DNA of 30,747 bases from Parcubacteria group bacterium (GTDB taxonomy: Bacteria > Patescibacteriota > Minisyncoccia > UBA6257): positions 1-30,747 of the forward strand of contig JAAZNP010000043.1 in assembly GCA_012798235.1 (NCBI GenBank). The letters run 5' to 3'. Made by a program: the position numbers and the translations under genes. A model generated the notes under the pieces. The model made no database searches, had not been told where the DNA came from, and saw nothing but the letters and a program-made list of their open reading frames with translations. Position 1 is the stretch's first letter; each line of letters starts with the position of its first letter. Shown in pieces: positions 12,767 through 20,814 of this stretch.

Positions 12767-15200
12767 AATAATTATTATCATAGGCATTATTTCTCTTTTG
12801 GGTTTAGGCCTAATGGTTTTAGCTTTATCTCACAATTTGCCAGATCCGAGAAATTTTCAAGAAAGAAAAATTGTGGAATCAACAAAAATTTATGACCGTA
12901 CCGGCAAAATTCTGCTTTATGAAATTCACGGTGAGCAAAAAAGAACCGTTATCTCTTTAGATAAAATTTCGCCTTATATCATTAAAACCACCTTAGCTGC
13001 TGAGGATCATACTTTCTATGAGCATCATGGTTTCGTTTTTAAAAGTTTTGTTCGCGCTCTTCTTAACACTTTAGCCTATCATAAAAGATTAGGTGGCGTC
13101 TCCACCATAACTCAACAATTAGCCCGTAATGCATTTCTAACAACGGAACGCAGTATTATTCGAAAAATTAAAGAAGCAATTTTAACTGTTCAAATTGAAC
13201 GCCATTATACCAAGAATCAAATTTTAGAAATGTATTTGAACCAAGTTAATTTTGGCTATAATAATTACGGAGTTGAAGCAGCTAGCCAGTATTATTTTAA
13301 TAAATCGGCACAAAATCTAGATTTAGCGGAAGCTGCTTATTTAACTAGCTTAATCCAATCACCGAGTTATTTATCTCCCTACGGTTCTCATCGCGATGAA
13401 TTAGAAGCGAGAAAAAATTGGGTTTTGTCACGCACTCAAATTCTTAATTATTTCCCTCCAGAAGAAGTCAAAAAAGCGCAGGAAGAAAAAGTTTCTTGGG
13501 CGACAAAAAGTTTTGGTTTCAAAGCGCCTCATTTTGTGATGTACGTTAGAGATTTATTGTATAATACTTTTTCTGAAGAAGAACTAGAAGAAGGCGGCTA
13601 TACCATTATTACTACATTAGATATGAATCTTCAAACTATTGCCGAAGAAACAGTTAAAAAATATGGTGATTATAATGAAAAAAATATTGGCGCTAAGAAT
13701 TTAGCTTTATTAGCTGAAGATCCCAATACAGGACAAATTTTAGCCATGGTTGGTTCTCGTGATTATTGGAATTTGGAAAAAGAAGGCAATGTTAATGCTA
13801 CTTTAAGTATCCGTCAACCCGGTTCTTCTTTTAAACCAATTGTTTATGCCACGGCTTTTAAAAAAGGATTATTGCCAGAAACTGTTGTCTTTGATACTGC
13901 TTTAAATGGAGTTACGGCCAATTTTTCCACTGACCCTAATAAACCTTATCTAGTTACTAATTATGACAGTAAAACCAGAGGGCCAGTGACTTTAAGACAA
14001 GCCCTTGCTCAATCTCTTAACATCCCTTCAGTAAAAGTTCTATATTTAGCCGGAATTCAAAACGCTATTCAAACAGCTAAAGATTTTGGTATTACTACTT
14101 TAACTGAACCACCGAGCCATTATGGTTTAAGTTTAGTATTAGGCGGCGGCGGAGTGAAATTAATTGAAATGGTTCATGCTTACACTGTTTTTAGCCAAGA
14201 AGGCCAATTCCATCCTCAAACCGCTATTTTAAAAATCGAAGATAGTAAAGGCAATGTTCTTCAAGATTTTACTTTAGAAACAAAACAAGTCATTGACCCT
14301 CAAATTGCTCGCATGATTAATAGTATTTTATCGGATAATGTTAGCCGGGCGTCAACTTTTGGTTGGGATAATAAACTTTATTTTCCCGGCTATGATGTGG
14401 CGGCTAAAACTGGTACGGATACTGAATATCGTGATGCCTGGACATTAGGTTATACTACTAGTTTAGCTGCGGGGGTTTGGGCAGGTAATAATGACCGTTC
14501 ACCAGTAGCGCCCACTGGCGCTCCAGGCGCCCAAGTAGCTGCTCCTTGCTGGCATGAATTTATGGCTAAAGCTTTTGAATTTTATCCTCCTGGTACTTTT
14601 ACTGATCCCTTGCCTTATAATGTCAACCAAATTCCCAAACCAATGGTTAATGGCCAATATATTGTTAATCAAGAATATAAAAATAACAACACTGGGGAAA
14701 CCAAAACTATTAAAGAAATCCATAATATTTTATATTACGTAAATAAAGATGATCTTTTAGGTCCTAGCCCTCAAAATCCTTACAGCGATCCGCAATTTCT
14801 CAATTGGGAAACTCCAGTTTTATTATGGGCGCAAAGTCATATTGCTAATTTTAATTCTGAATATAATATTAATCCAGGACCTGATTATGTCCGCGTTGAT
14901 TCCTCCAATGACGTAATTACTTTCCCTGATGCTCCTAATATCAATCTTGTTTTCCCAAAAAATGGAGATTTTCTCAATAATAATTTGCGATTAGATGCTA
15001 TCATTACTAGTTCTTTGGGTATCAAAAAAGCAGTTCTGTATTTAAATCAAGAACTGCTTGGTGATTTAGCGCAAGGAATTGATAATCATTATTATTTCGA
15101 TCTTCCTTTAAATAAATTACAAGAACAAAATGAGTTAAAAATTACAGCTGAAGATACAAGCGATCAGACAGCAACAATAACCGCAATTGTTTACAAATAA
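12741..15200 (+). CDS. Class A penicillin-binding protein (transglycosylase/transpeptidase)
   Basis: Bifunctional peptidoglycan synthase, membrane-anchored with the catalytic part outside. Residues 7-30 are the single transmembrane anchor. The GT51 glycosyltransferase has catalytic E88 in LAAEDHTFYEHHG, then STITQQLARN (about 121-130) and MYLNQVNFGYNNYGVEAA. The transpeptidase has SxxK at S362-K365 (GSSFK), SxN at S425-N427 (SLN) and KTG at K556-G558. The C-terminal stretch (about 730-819) is beta-rich and Ig-like, similar to the C-terminal domain of some class A PBPs. At 819 residues it is normal for PBP1a-type enzymes. It begins inside ruvC, and its 3' end overlaps a short opposite-strand ORF by 10 bases. 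Confidence 0.95.
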   Translation: MKNLKNTIKIIIIIGIISLLGLGLMVLALSHNLPDPRNFQERKIVESTKIYDRTGKILLYEIHGEQKRTVISLDKISPYIIKTTLAAEDHTFYEHHGFVFKSFVRALLNTLAYHKRLGGVSTITQQLARNAFLTTERSIIRKIKEAILTVQIERHYTKNQILEMYLNQVNFGYNNYGVEAASQYYFNKSAQNLDLAEAAYLTSLIQSPSYLSPYGSHRDELEARKNWVLSRTQILNYFPPEEVKKAQEEKVSWATKSFGFKAPHFVMYVRDLLYNTFSEEELEEGGYTIITTLDMNLQTIAEETVKKYGDYNEKNIGAKNLALLAEDPNTGQILAMVGSRDYWNLEKEGNVNATLSIRQPGSSFKPIVYATAFKKGLLPETVVFDTALNGVTANFSTDPNKPYLVTNYDSKTRGPVTLRQALAQSLNIPSVKVLYLAGIQNAIQTAKDFGITTLTEPPSHYGLSLVLGGGGVKLIEMVHAYTVFSQEGQFHPQTAILKIEDSKGNVLQDFTLETKQVIDPQIARMINSILSDNVSRASTFGWDNKLYFPGYDVAAKTGTDTEYRDAWTLGYTTSLAAGVWAGNNDRSPVAPTGAPGAQVAAPCWHEFMAKAFEFYPPGTFTDPLPYNVNQIPKPMVNGQYIVNQEYKNNNTGETKTIKEIHNILYYVNKDDLLGPSPQNPYSDPQFLNWETPVLLWAQSHIANFNSEYNINPGPDYVRVDSSNDVITFPDAPNINLVFPKNGDFLNNNLRLDAIITSSLGIKKAVLYLNQELLGDLAQGIDNHYYFDLPLNKLQEQNELKITAEDTSDQTATITAIVYK

Positions 15201-15337
15201 TTTGTTTTGTTCTTTTTCTTTTTTCTTGTTTTCTTTTTTGAATCTTCCTGCTGAATTTTTTCCGGCTTAACAAAATAGCTGAATTTTTTCTTTTTGGCCC
15301 AATTATTTAAAGTTTCTTTCAAAGGGACAAAAATCAT
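15191..15337 (-). CDS. Possible 48-residue basic protein downstream of dnaN
   Basis: An ATG nine bases after the dnaN stop opens a 48-codon frame ending in TAA. The product starts MIFVPLKETLNNWAKKKKF and ends in a Lys/Arg-rich tail (about half of the last 20 residues are Lys or Arg). Spacing and strand fit the end of the dnaA-dnaN unit. The opening resembles, only loosely, the first helix of DciA/DUF721-type helicase-loader proteins, which are often encoded near dnaN or gyrB. This is too weak to name it. The T-rich plus strand alone could create such a Lys-rich frame by chance. Confidence 0.4.
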   Translation of the reverse strand: MIFVPLKETLNNWAKKKKFSYFVKPEKIQQEDSKKKTRKKKKNKTNYL

Positions 15338-15346
15338 AACTATAAT

Positions 15347-16477
15347 TTAAATCTTAATCGGCATTAAAACATAAACGAAACTATTATCTTTCCCTCCCTG
15401 GAATAATCCCGGATTACTTTCCTTATTTAAACTAATCACTACTTCTTCATCCTTAAGAGAATTTAAACCATCCAAGACAAAACGATAATTAAAACTAATT
15501 TCTAAATTACCTCCTTGCATTAACTTCAAAGGCAAACTATTTTGACTTTTACCACGACTCGGATCCTGAGCTTCAATAATTAATTTCTTTTGATTGGCTT
15601 TAATAGTGAATTTAATATCATTGATCTTACCACAGAACAAACCAGCGACACGTACTGCTTCAGCGAGATCTTTTTTAATAAGAGATATTTTAATTTCGCT
15701 GGTGGTCGGAATAATAGAACTGTATTCTGGGAAATTACCATTAATTAAACGAGAAACCAAACGAATTTCATTATTATTCTTAAACAAAAATTGTACTTGG
15801 TTGATATCAGGATAGATAATAATAGTGGTCATATCCTCTGGCCCCTCCTGACTAATACGAGCAACTTCTTGCATTGTTTTTAAGGGAACGATCATTTCTA
15901 AAGGATTTTTAATATTGGTTTTAAAATTTTCGCTAGTAATTATTTTTTCAGCAAGGCGAAAACTATCTGTCCCCACTAGTTTTAAAGCATCTTTATCTAA
16001 ATGGAAATAAATTCCATTTAATTCTGGTTTCGTGGCAATATAGCCAATGCTAGGTAATACCTGAGAAATAGCTTCGTGAAAAACATTTTTATCAATTTCA
16101 ATATATTTATCAGTTTTTACTTCGGGAATGATGGGAAAATCTTCCGGATTGATTCCTTGAAAATTGATATTATAATTTCCACTTTGAACCTTTAACGATT
16201 GTTTTTCTTCTTCCAAAGTTATTTTTTCTTCCGTTAGAGCATTTAGAAATTCAGCAAAAGTTTTAGCTGGAATCACGGCTTGCCCTTCTTTTTCGATTTT
16301 GCCACCAACACTTAGTTCAATACCTAATTCCAAATCAGTAGCAAGAATATGTAATTCGTTTTTATTAGTGGCTAAAAGAATATTATTTAAAACTGGTAAA
16401 GTTAAATTTTTACCTGTTATTCTTTCAGCTAAATTAACAGCTCGACGTAAGTTATCAACTAAAGTAATAAATTTCAT
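15347..16477 (-). CDS. dnaN: DNA polymerase III sliding clamp beta
   Basis: Ring-shaped processivity clamp for replication and repair polymerases. The 376 residues match the three-domain bacterial clamp: MKFITLVDNLRRAVNLAERIT and LPVLNNILLAT in domain 1, GTDSFRLAEK in domain 2, and the C-terminus ending VYVLMPIKI, near the usual M-P-[MI]-R/K pocket end. It lies downstream of dnaA on the same strand, separated by a 263-base AT-rich spacer with DnaA-box-like repeats. recF does not follow; gyrB is about 7 kb away. The start ATG is in an AT-rich context without a Shine-Dalgarno. Confidence 0.97.
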   Translation of the reverse strand: MKFITLVDNLRRAVNLAERITGKNLTLPVLNNILLATNKNELHILATDLELGIELSVGGKIEKEGQAVIPAKTFAEFLNALTEEKITLEEEKQSLKVQSGNYNINFQGINPEDFPIIPEVKTDKYIEIDKNVFHEAISQVLPSIGYIATKPELNGIYFHLDKDALKLVGTDSFRLAEKIITSENFKTNIKNPLEMIVPLKTMQEVARISQEGPEDMTTIIIYPDINQVQFLFKNNNEIRLVSRLINGNFPEYSSIIPTTSEIKISLIKKDLAEAVRVAGLFCGKINDIKFTIKANQKKLIIEAQDPSRGKSQNSLPLKLMQGGNLEISFNYRFVLDGLNSLKDEEVVISLNKESNPGLFQGGKDNSFVYVLMPIKI

Positions 16478-16740
16478 ATTTTTAATTATTATTTTATTTA
16501 TATATTAATATATTTAATATTATTATTAAGAAGAAAAAATTTGGGGATAATTGTTTTTAATGTTTTATTAATAAGGATTTATAATTTTAAATTGTTTGAT
16601 AAGATGGGGATAAATGTTTGATATTAGTGTGATAAAGAGAGGATAATTTTTACCAAGACATATTTTGTTTTAAGACAGAAGAATTGTCAATAAAATTATC
16701 ATACTTTATTCCCCAAGTTATCCTCGTCTTATTCAGTACT
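16478..16740. promoter_or_regulatory. dnaA-dnaN spacer with DnaA-box-like repeats (possible part of oriC)
   Basis: A 263-base AT-rich gap. Two copies of TGGGGATAA (16542-16550 and 16605-16613) are the complement of TTATCCCCA, one base from the DnaA consensus. Poorer copies (GAGGATAA near 16639-16646, TTATCCTCG near 16709-16717) lie close by. The dnaN-proximal end is an almost pure A/T stretch (16480-16530) that could unwind easily and also contains -10-like sequences for dnaN. Confidence 0.5.
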
Positions 16741-18117
16741 TTATTGGTTATAAAGCATTTCTTTAATAAGGGTAATTTCTTGATTAAAAATTGGATTTTT
16801 GTTAATTTCCATCTCAATTTTTTTACAAGCATGGATGACCGTGGTATGGTCGCGATGTCCTAATTTCTCAGCAATATTAGTATATGAATATTTTAATTCT
16901 TCTCTTAATAGATACATTGCTACTTGCCGAGGTTTAACTAATTCTTTTTTGCGTGAATGATTAATTAATTCTTCTTGCGATAAATCATAAAAAGAAGCTA
17001 CTTTATTCAGAACATCTTTTAAAGGAATAAATTGATGCATGTTATTGATAATAGCAGTAAGAATTTTTTTGCTTTCCTCAAGAGTCAAAGGAGTGTCTTG
17101 TAAGCGGCTGCGAGCAATAACGCGATTTAAAGCGCCTTCTAATTCTCGAATATTTTTAGGAATAACTTCGGCGATATAACGTAAAATTTTATCATCGATA
17201 TTTACATGAGCTGCTTGAACTTTGGCCTGTAGGATAGCTAGTCGTGTTTCAAAATCAGGATAGCCAATGTCAGCAATCATACCGCCTTCAAAACGAGAGC
17301 GCAATCTTTCTTCAATCGAAGGAATGGCTTTAGGCGGTCGGTCAGAAGTGAAAACAATTTGTTTATTTTTCTCGTATAAATTATTAAAGGTATGAAATAA
17401 TTCTTCTTGGGTTTTATCTTTTCCAGCAATAAATTGCACATCATCGATTAACAGAAGATCAACATTACGGAAAGCAGCTTTAAAAGTATCCATATTTTGT
17501 TTGCCGATGGCTTTCACTAATTCATCAATAAATTTTTCCGAAGAAGCATATTTGATTTTTAATTTCTTGTTTTCTTTTTTAACTTTGTTGCCAATAGCTT
17601 GGAGTAAATGAGTTTTCCCTAATCCTACTCCTCCATAAATAAATAAAGGATTATATTTAGAACCCAAATTTTCTGTTACTGCTAATGCCGCGGCATGAGC
17701 TAATTCATTATTGGAGCCAACAATAAAAGTTTCAAAAGTATAGCGGGGGTTTAAATTAGTTTCTGGGTCAATAGTTAATTCTTGAAAATTAAGTTGTTGT
17801 TCTAAAATTGGTTCTTCTTTTATTTTTTTTCTGGAACTGCGCGCTTTTTTAATTTTTTCTAAAGCAGAATTACCTTCAGTAACAATATACTCAACTTTAA
17901 CAATATTAGGATCCAGATGATTTAAAGCCTGCAGGATTGTTTTGTGATATTTATTATTGAGCCAATCTTTAGCAAAGTTAGAAGGGACGCCTAGAGACAC
18001 AGTATCCCCTTTTTGCTCAATAATAAAAGTGTCCTTAAACCAGGTTAAGAAATTAGCTTTAGAGATATTTAATTGGATTTCACCTAAAGCTGCTTTCCAA
18101 AGGTCTTTTGAATTCAT
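16741..18117 (-). CDS. dnaA: Chromosomal replication initiator DnaA
   Basis: AAA+ initiator that binds DnaA boxes and opens the origin. From ATG 18117 the protein is 458 residues. The N-terminal interaction domain (LWKAALGEIQLNISKANFLTWF) is followed by a basic linker. The AAA+ core has Walker A GGVGLGKTHLL (about 162-172), Walker B LLLIDDVQF (about 221-229) and the RLRSRFEGG arginine-finger segment. The C-terminal DNA-binding helix-turn-helix ends with LGHRDHTTVIHACKKI, the DnaA signature. A longer reading from TTG at 18138 is unlikely, because that codon overlaps a good extended -10 (18138-18146) and would precede the transcription start. The gene is divergent from rpmH. Confidence 0.97.
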   Translation of the reverse strand: MNSKDLWKAALGEIQLNISKANFLTWFKDTFIIEQKGDTVSLGVPSNFAKDWLNNKYHKTILQALNHLDPNIVKVEYIVTEGNSALEKIKKARSSRKKIKEEPILEQQLNFQELTIDPETNLNPRYTFETFIVGSNNELAHAAALAVTENLGSKYNPLFIYGGVGLGKTHLLQAIGNKVKKENKKLKIKYASSEKFIDELVKAIGKQNMDTFKAAFRNVDLLLIDDVQFIAGKDKTQEELFHTFNNLYEKNKQIVFTSDRPPKAIPSIEERLRSRFEGGMIADIGYPDFETRLAILQAKVQAAHVNIDDKILRYIAEVIPKNIRELEGALNRVIARSRLQDTPLTLEESKKILTAIINNMHQFIPLKDVLNKVASFYDLSQEELINHSRKKELVKPRQVAMYLLREELKYSYTNIAEKLGHRDHTTVIHACKKIEMEINKNPIFNQEITLIKEMLYNQ

Positions 18118-18137
18118 AGAATAAATAGTTCTTTTCA

Positions 18138-18146
18138 ATTATAGCA
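18138..18146 (-). promoter_or_regulatory. Putative dnaA promoter (extended -10)
   Basis: TGC TATAAT on the minus strand (-10 at 18138-18143), with no convincing -35. The predicted start is near 18131, which gives a 14-base leader to ATG 18117 and argues against the upstream TTG start. Confidence 0.55.
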
Positions 18147-18180
18147 TAGCCTATTATAAAACGAATGTTGGGTAAATTCA

Positions 18181-18300
18181 AATAATGTCTTTTTGGGGAT
18201 AACTTGTTGATAACTTGCGATATTAATTAAATTTATTAAAGCTAAATTTGGATTTTTCAAAAAAATATGGTATGATAAACTTAAATTCTAAACTCCAAAT
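18181..18300. other. Putative replication origin between dnaA and rpmH
   Basis: Two DnaA-box-like nonamers in the same orientation lie 11 bases apart: TGGGGATAA (18194-18202, complement TTATCCCCA) and TGTTGATAA (18205-18213, complement TTATCAACA). Each differs from TTATCCACA by one base. They are followed by an A/T-only run (about 18220-18245) suitable for strand opening. The gene context (dnaA-dnaN one way, rpmH-rnpA-yidC-jag the other) is the classical bacterial origin neighbourhood. No replication data were available. Confidence 0.6.
18248..18276 (+). promoter_or_regulatory. Putative rpmH-rnpA promoter
   Basis: TTGGAT (18248-18253), 17 bases, extended -10 TGG TATGAT (-10 at 18271-18276). 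The predicted start is near 18283, with a leader of about 33 bases to the rpmH ATG. Confidence 0.6.
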
Positions 18301-18315
18301 TTTAAATGTTAAATT

Positions 18316-18450
18316 ATGAGTGTTACTTATCATCCTAAAAAGAAAAAAAGAGCTAGAACTCATGGCTTTCGCAAAAGAAATTCTTCAGCAGCGGGCAGGA
18401 AAATTATAAAATCGCGACGTCACAAAGGTCGTAAAAGAATTTCTTTATAA
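18316..18450 (+). CDS. rpmH: Large ribosomal subunit protein bL34
   Basis: A 44-residue basic protein of the 50S subunit. It reads MSVTYHPKKKKRARTHGF, then RKRN, then a GRKIIKSRRHKGRKRISL end, matching the bL34 consensus, in which T-[YF]-x-P-x(4,5)-R-x(3)-HGF and GR-x-[VI]-[LI]-x(2)-RR-x-KGRK-x-L are nearly invariant. The extra lysines after the proline are a small variation. It is the first gene of the plus-strand unit rpmH-rnpA-yidC-jag, next to the putative origin, and precedes rnpA by two bases. No Shine-Dalgarno is visible. Confidence 0.97.
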   Translation: MSVTYHPKKKKRARTHGFRKRNSSAAGRKIIKSRRHKGRKRISL

Positions 18451-18452
18451 CT

Positions 18453-18785
18453 ATGTTGCAAAAGAAATATCGCCTCTCTTCACCTTCTTTGTTTCAAGTT
18501 GTTTTTAATCAAGGTGATTTTCGAGAAAACAAATTTTTTTCTCTCGTCTATCGTAAAAATAGTTTAACCTATCCTCGTTTTGGTTTGGTAATCAGTAGCA
18601 AAATTTTTCGTTCCGCTGTGGAGCGCAATGCTTTTAAAAGAAAAATTCATGTTTTCTTGCAGGGGTATCTTCCTTTTTTCAAATCTAATTTTGATATTGT
18701 AATTATTACCAAAAAGGGGGTTGTTGATAAAGAGCTTACAGAAATTGAAGAGGCTTTAAAGGAATTACTAGTAAGTTTATCTTAA
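18453..18785 (+). CDS. rnpA: Ribonuclease P protein component
   Basis: Basic protein cofactor of RNase P, which matures the 5' ends of tRNAs together with the RNA subunit (rnpB not in this window). The 110 residues show the family opening (MLQKKYRLSSPSLFQVVFNQG), the central strand (FGLVISSKIFRSAVERNAFKRKI) and the conserved RNR-type motif, here ERNAFKRKI, that contacts the catalytic RNA. The C-terminus (FDIVIITKKGVVDKEL...EEALKELL) is typical. It starts two bases after the rpmH stop and ends four bases before yidC, as in the usual origin-proximal operon. Confidence 0.95.
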   Translation: MLQKKYRLSSPSLFQVVFNQGDFRENKFFSLVYRKNSLTYPRFGLVISSKIFRSAVERNAFKRKIHVFLQGYLPFFKSNFDIVIITKKGVVDKELTEIEEALKELLVSLS

Positions 18786-18789
18786 ACTA

Positions 18790-19473
18790 ATGACCTATCT
18801 TTTAATTTATCAACCGCTATATAATATTTTAGCCTTATTATCTTTTTTGTTTCGCGGCAACGTTGGTTGGGCGATTTTTGTTTTAGCGATATTGATCAGA
18901 TTGGCTTTATTGCCGCTTAATCGCAAGAATACTTTGGAACAAACAAAATTAGCCAAAGTTCAACCAGAATTAAAAGAAATCCAGAAGAAATATAAAAACG
19001 ATCCCTTGAAGGCCAATCAATTGACCCGAGAATTGTTTCAAAGAGAAAAATTAAGTCTCTCTGGTCCTTTTGTGGGCATTTTTATTCAATTAGGCATTTT
19101 TATTTTTCTTTTTATCTTCTTCAGGCAAGCCATTACTTTAACTGATTGGTCAGTACATTTTTATCCTTTTCTCCATTTTAAATTAACTCTGAATTATATT
19201 TTCCTAGGTTTTATTCATTTGCAAAATCCTAATTTATTATTAGTAATTATTTCTGCTATTTTAAATATTATTTCGGCATTATTACAGCCAACGAGCGGGA
19301 AACAAAATAAAACAATGCTTATTTTATTCCCCTTAATTATTTTAGCTTATTGGAAAGTTTTGCCAGCAGCCATTGTAGTTTATTGGATTGCCATGACGCT
19401 CGTAGGAATTTTTGAAGCTTTGATTAGCAAGAAAACTCTTCCTCAATTAGAAGCAACAACAAAAAAAGTGTAA
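18790..19473 (+). CDS. yidC: Membrane protein insertase YidC/Oxa1 family
   Basis: Inserts membrane proteins, alone or with Sec. At 227 residues it is the short form without the large periplasmic domain of Gram-negative YidC. The hydrophobic segments lie at about 4-22, 26-45, 93-115, 130-150, 155-170 and 178-212. The first membrane helix region carries the conserved arginine (LAILIRLALLPLN, about R37) needed in the hydrophilic groove. The cytoplasmic hairpin (about 50-90, QTKLAKVQPELKEIQKKYKN) is characteristic. No lipobox Cys is seen at the start, unlike many Gram-positive forms. It sits between rnpA and jag, its normal neighbours. Confidence 0.93.
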   Translation: MTYLLIYQPLYNILALLSFLFRGNVGWAIFVLAILIRLALLPLNRKNTLEQTKLAKVQPELKEIQKKYKNDPLKANQLTRELFQREKLSLSGPFVGIFIQLGIFIFLFIFFRQAITLTDWSVHFYPFLHFKLTLNYIFLGFIHLQNPNLLLVIISAILNIISALLQPTSGKQNKTMLILFPLIILAYWKVLPAAIVVYWIAMTLVGIFEALISKKTLPQLEATTKKV

Positions 19474-19477
19474 ATTT

Positions 19478-19954
19478 ATGGAAATTATGGGATTGAAAAA
19501 TTATTTAGAAGAACTATTAGCCAAGATTGGTTTTCAAAATTTTGAAATTGAAACCCAGGAGATTCCCACAGAAAAATTTGTTAAGTTTATGATTAAAACT
19601 GATTCTCAAGATGAATCGAGTGGCCTTTTAATTGGCAAGGGAGGTGAAAATTTATGGGCTTTCGAAACCGTGCTGAAAACAATTTTGCAAAAAATGAAAA
19701 ATGATTCAGAATGGCGAGTATCTTTGGATGTCAATAATTACCGCACAATTTATGAAGAAAAATTAAGAGAGTTTGCCCGTAAGGCTGCTTATCAAGTAGC
19801 CTTAACAAAAAAGCCCATGGAATTACCTCCCATGAGCCCAAAAGACCGCCGGGTGATTCATTTGGAAATTTCTTTAAGAAGTGATGTGATGACAGAAAGC
19901 ATTGGTGAGGGCAAGGAAAGACATATTATTATCAAACCACAAGAGGAGGAATAG
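19478..19954 (+). CDS. jag: Jag/KhpB RNA-binding protein (KH and R3H domains)
   Basis: RNA-binding protein linked to cell elongation and division in Gram-positive bacteria (KhpB/EloR). The KH domain has the GKGG loop in LLIGKGGENLWAFE (about residues 50-63). The R3H domain follows, with YEEKLREFARKAAYQVALTKKP and PKDRRVIHLEI. At 158 residues it lacks the Jag-N domain found in longer homologues. A second ATG nine bases downstream (19487) is an alternative start. It closes the rpmH-rnpA-yidC-jag unit and ends in TAG, only three bases from the end of the converging pilin-peptidase gene, with no hairpin between them. Confidence 0.92.
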   Translation: MEIMGLKNYLEELLAKIGFQNFEIETQEIPTEKFVKFMIKTDSQDESSGLLIGKGGENLWAFETVLKTILQKMKNDSEWRVSLDVNNYRTIYEEKLREFARKAAYQVALTKKPMELPPMSPKDRRVIHLEISLRSDVMTESIGEGKERHIIIKPQEEE

Positions 19955-19957
19955 ACT

Positions 19958-20803
19958 TTAAGGGCATATCCAACAAGAACCGCTTCCGCATGTTAAAGCC
20001 ACGTGAAAATGTCCGCCAGTAGTGCCAGCTGTCCAGCACTTCTCATCATATTCATTATAGATGCTTAAACCAGCGCTCTTAGCCATATCTATAAACTTTT
20101 GTTTATTATCGTCAGTAGCATTTGTTAATACAATATCTACACAGGTGCCATCATAATGGCAGCTTCCTATTTCATGTCCATTATAAGTGGTTTCACAAGG
20201 GAGAGTTTGAGTAATACACGCCTCTGTTATATACCATTTTGGGTCAGTTCCTTTATTAGTTTTAGTAAATAAAGCTTGAAGTTTGTCTCCTAAATCAAAA
20301 GTGGCATAGGCAGAATAACCCTTAGATAAAAATTCGTAGCTCAAAGGAATACTAAAATCATTTAATTTTGTCATATTAGCTTGTTTTATGGCTGGAGAAG
20401 TGACTGATTTTAAAGATAAGTCTTGAATTTTTAAAATATCAGGATTAATGGTATTGAGAATAACCCAAAAAGCAAAAAGTAAGACTAAGCCAATAATAGC
20501 ATTGGCAATTCTGTCTTGAGCATCTTTTTGTTTATTAGTATCTCCGCCAGACGTAGCGTATTCAAAACCAGCAACTACAATCATAACAAAAGCTAATATT
20601 CCAGCAAGAGGAAATAATATTTCAATAAATTTAACAATCATAGTGCTTAACTTAGCAGGGCCAACACATTCTCCGGCTCCAAATCCTTTTATAAAAGGAA
20701 TTCCTACTTCAAAGGTATAACAAGTAGTATCAGCGGCAGCAGAAAAGGCAATTATGATGCCTAAAAACGCGAAGACAAATAAATTAATTAAGTTTTTTTT
20801 CAT
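19958..20803 (-). CDS. VirB2/TrbC-like pilin fused to an M15-like zinc peptidase domain
   Basis: 281 residues. A signal peptide (about 1-24) and two hydrophobic helices (about 57-79 and 99-118), joined by a short polar loop with SGGDTNKQKDAQDRI, match the VirB2/TrbC pilin-like subunits of minimal T4SS. After a linker, residues about 150-281 carry SCHYDGTCVDI (H216, D223) and GGHFHVAL (H265, H267). These match the SxHxxGxAxD and HxH zinc-site motifs of the M15 / hedgehog-type DD-peptidase fold, with Cys for Ala. Nine cysteines (for example C193, C203, C215, C221, C256, C272 and C277 region) suggest disulfides outside the cell. I infer a wall-cutting activity tied to the secretion apparatus. 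It is the last gene of the T4SS operon, 11 bases after virB4. Confidence 0.72.
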   Translation of the reverse strand: MKKNLINLFVFAFLGIIIAFSAAADTTCYTFEVGIPFIKGFGAGECVGPAKLSTMIVKFIEILFPLAGILAFVMIVVAGFEYATSGGDTNKQKDAQDRIANAIIGLVLLFAFWVILNTINPDILKIQDLSLKSVTSPAIKQANMTKLNDFSIPLSYEFLSKGYSAYATFDLGDKLQALFTKTNKGTDPKWYITEACITQTLPCETTYNGHEIGSCHYDGTCVDIVLTNATDDNKQKFIDMAKSAGLSIYNEYDEKCWTAGTTGGHFHVALTCGSGSCWICP

Positions 20804-20814
20804 AATTTTTATTA

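Noticed and set aside
18118..18138. dnaA start at TTG 18138
   Set aside because: The codon overlaps a strong extended -10, and the DnaA family start aligns with ATG 18117.
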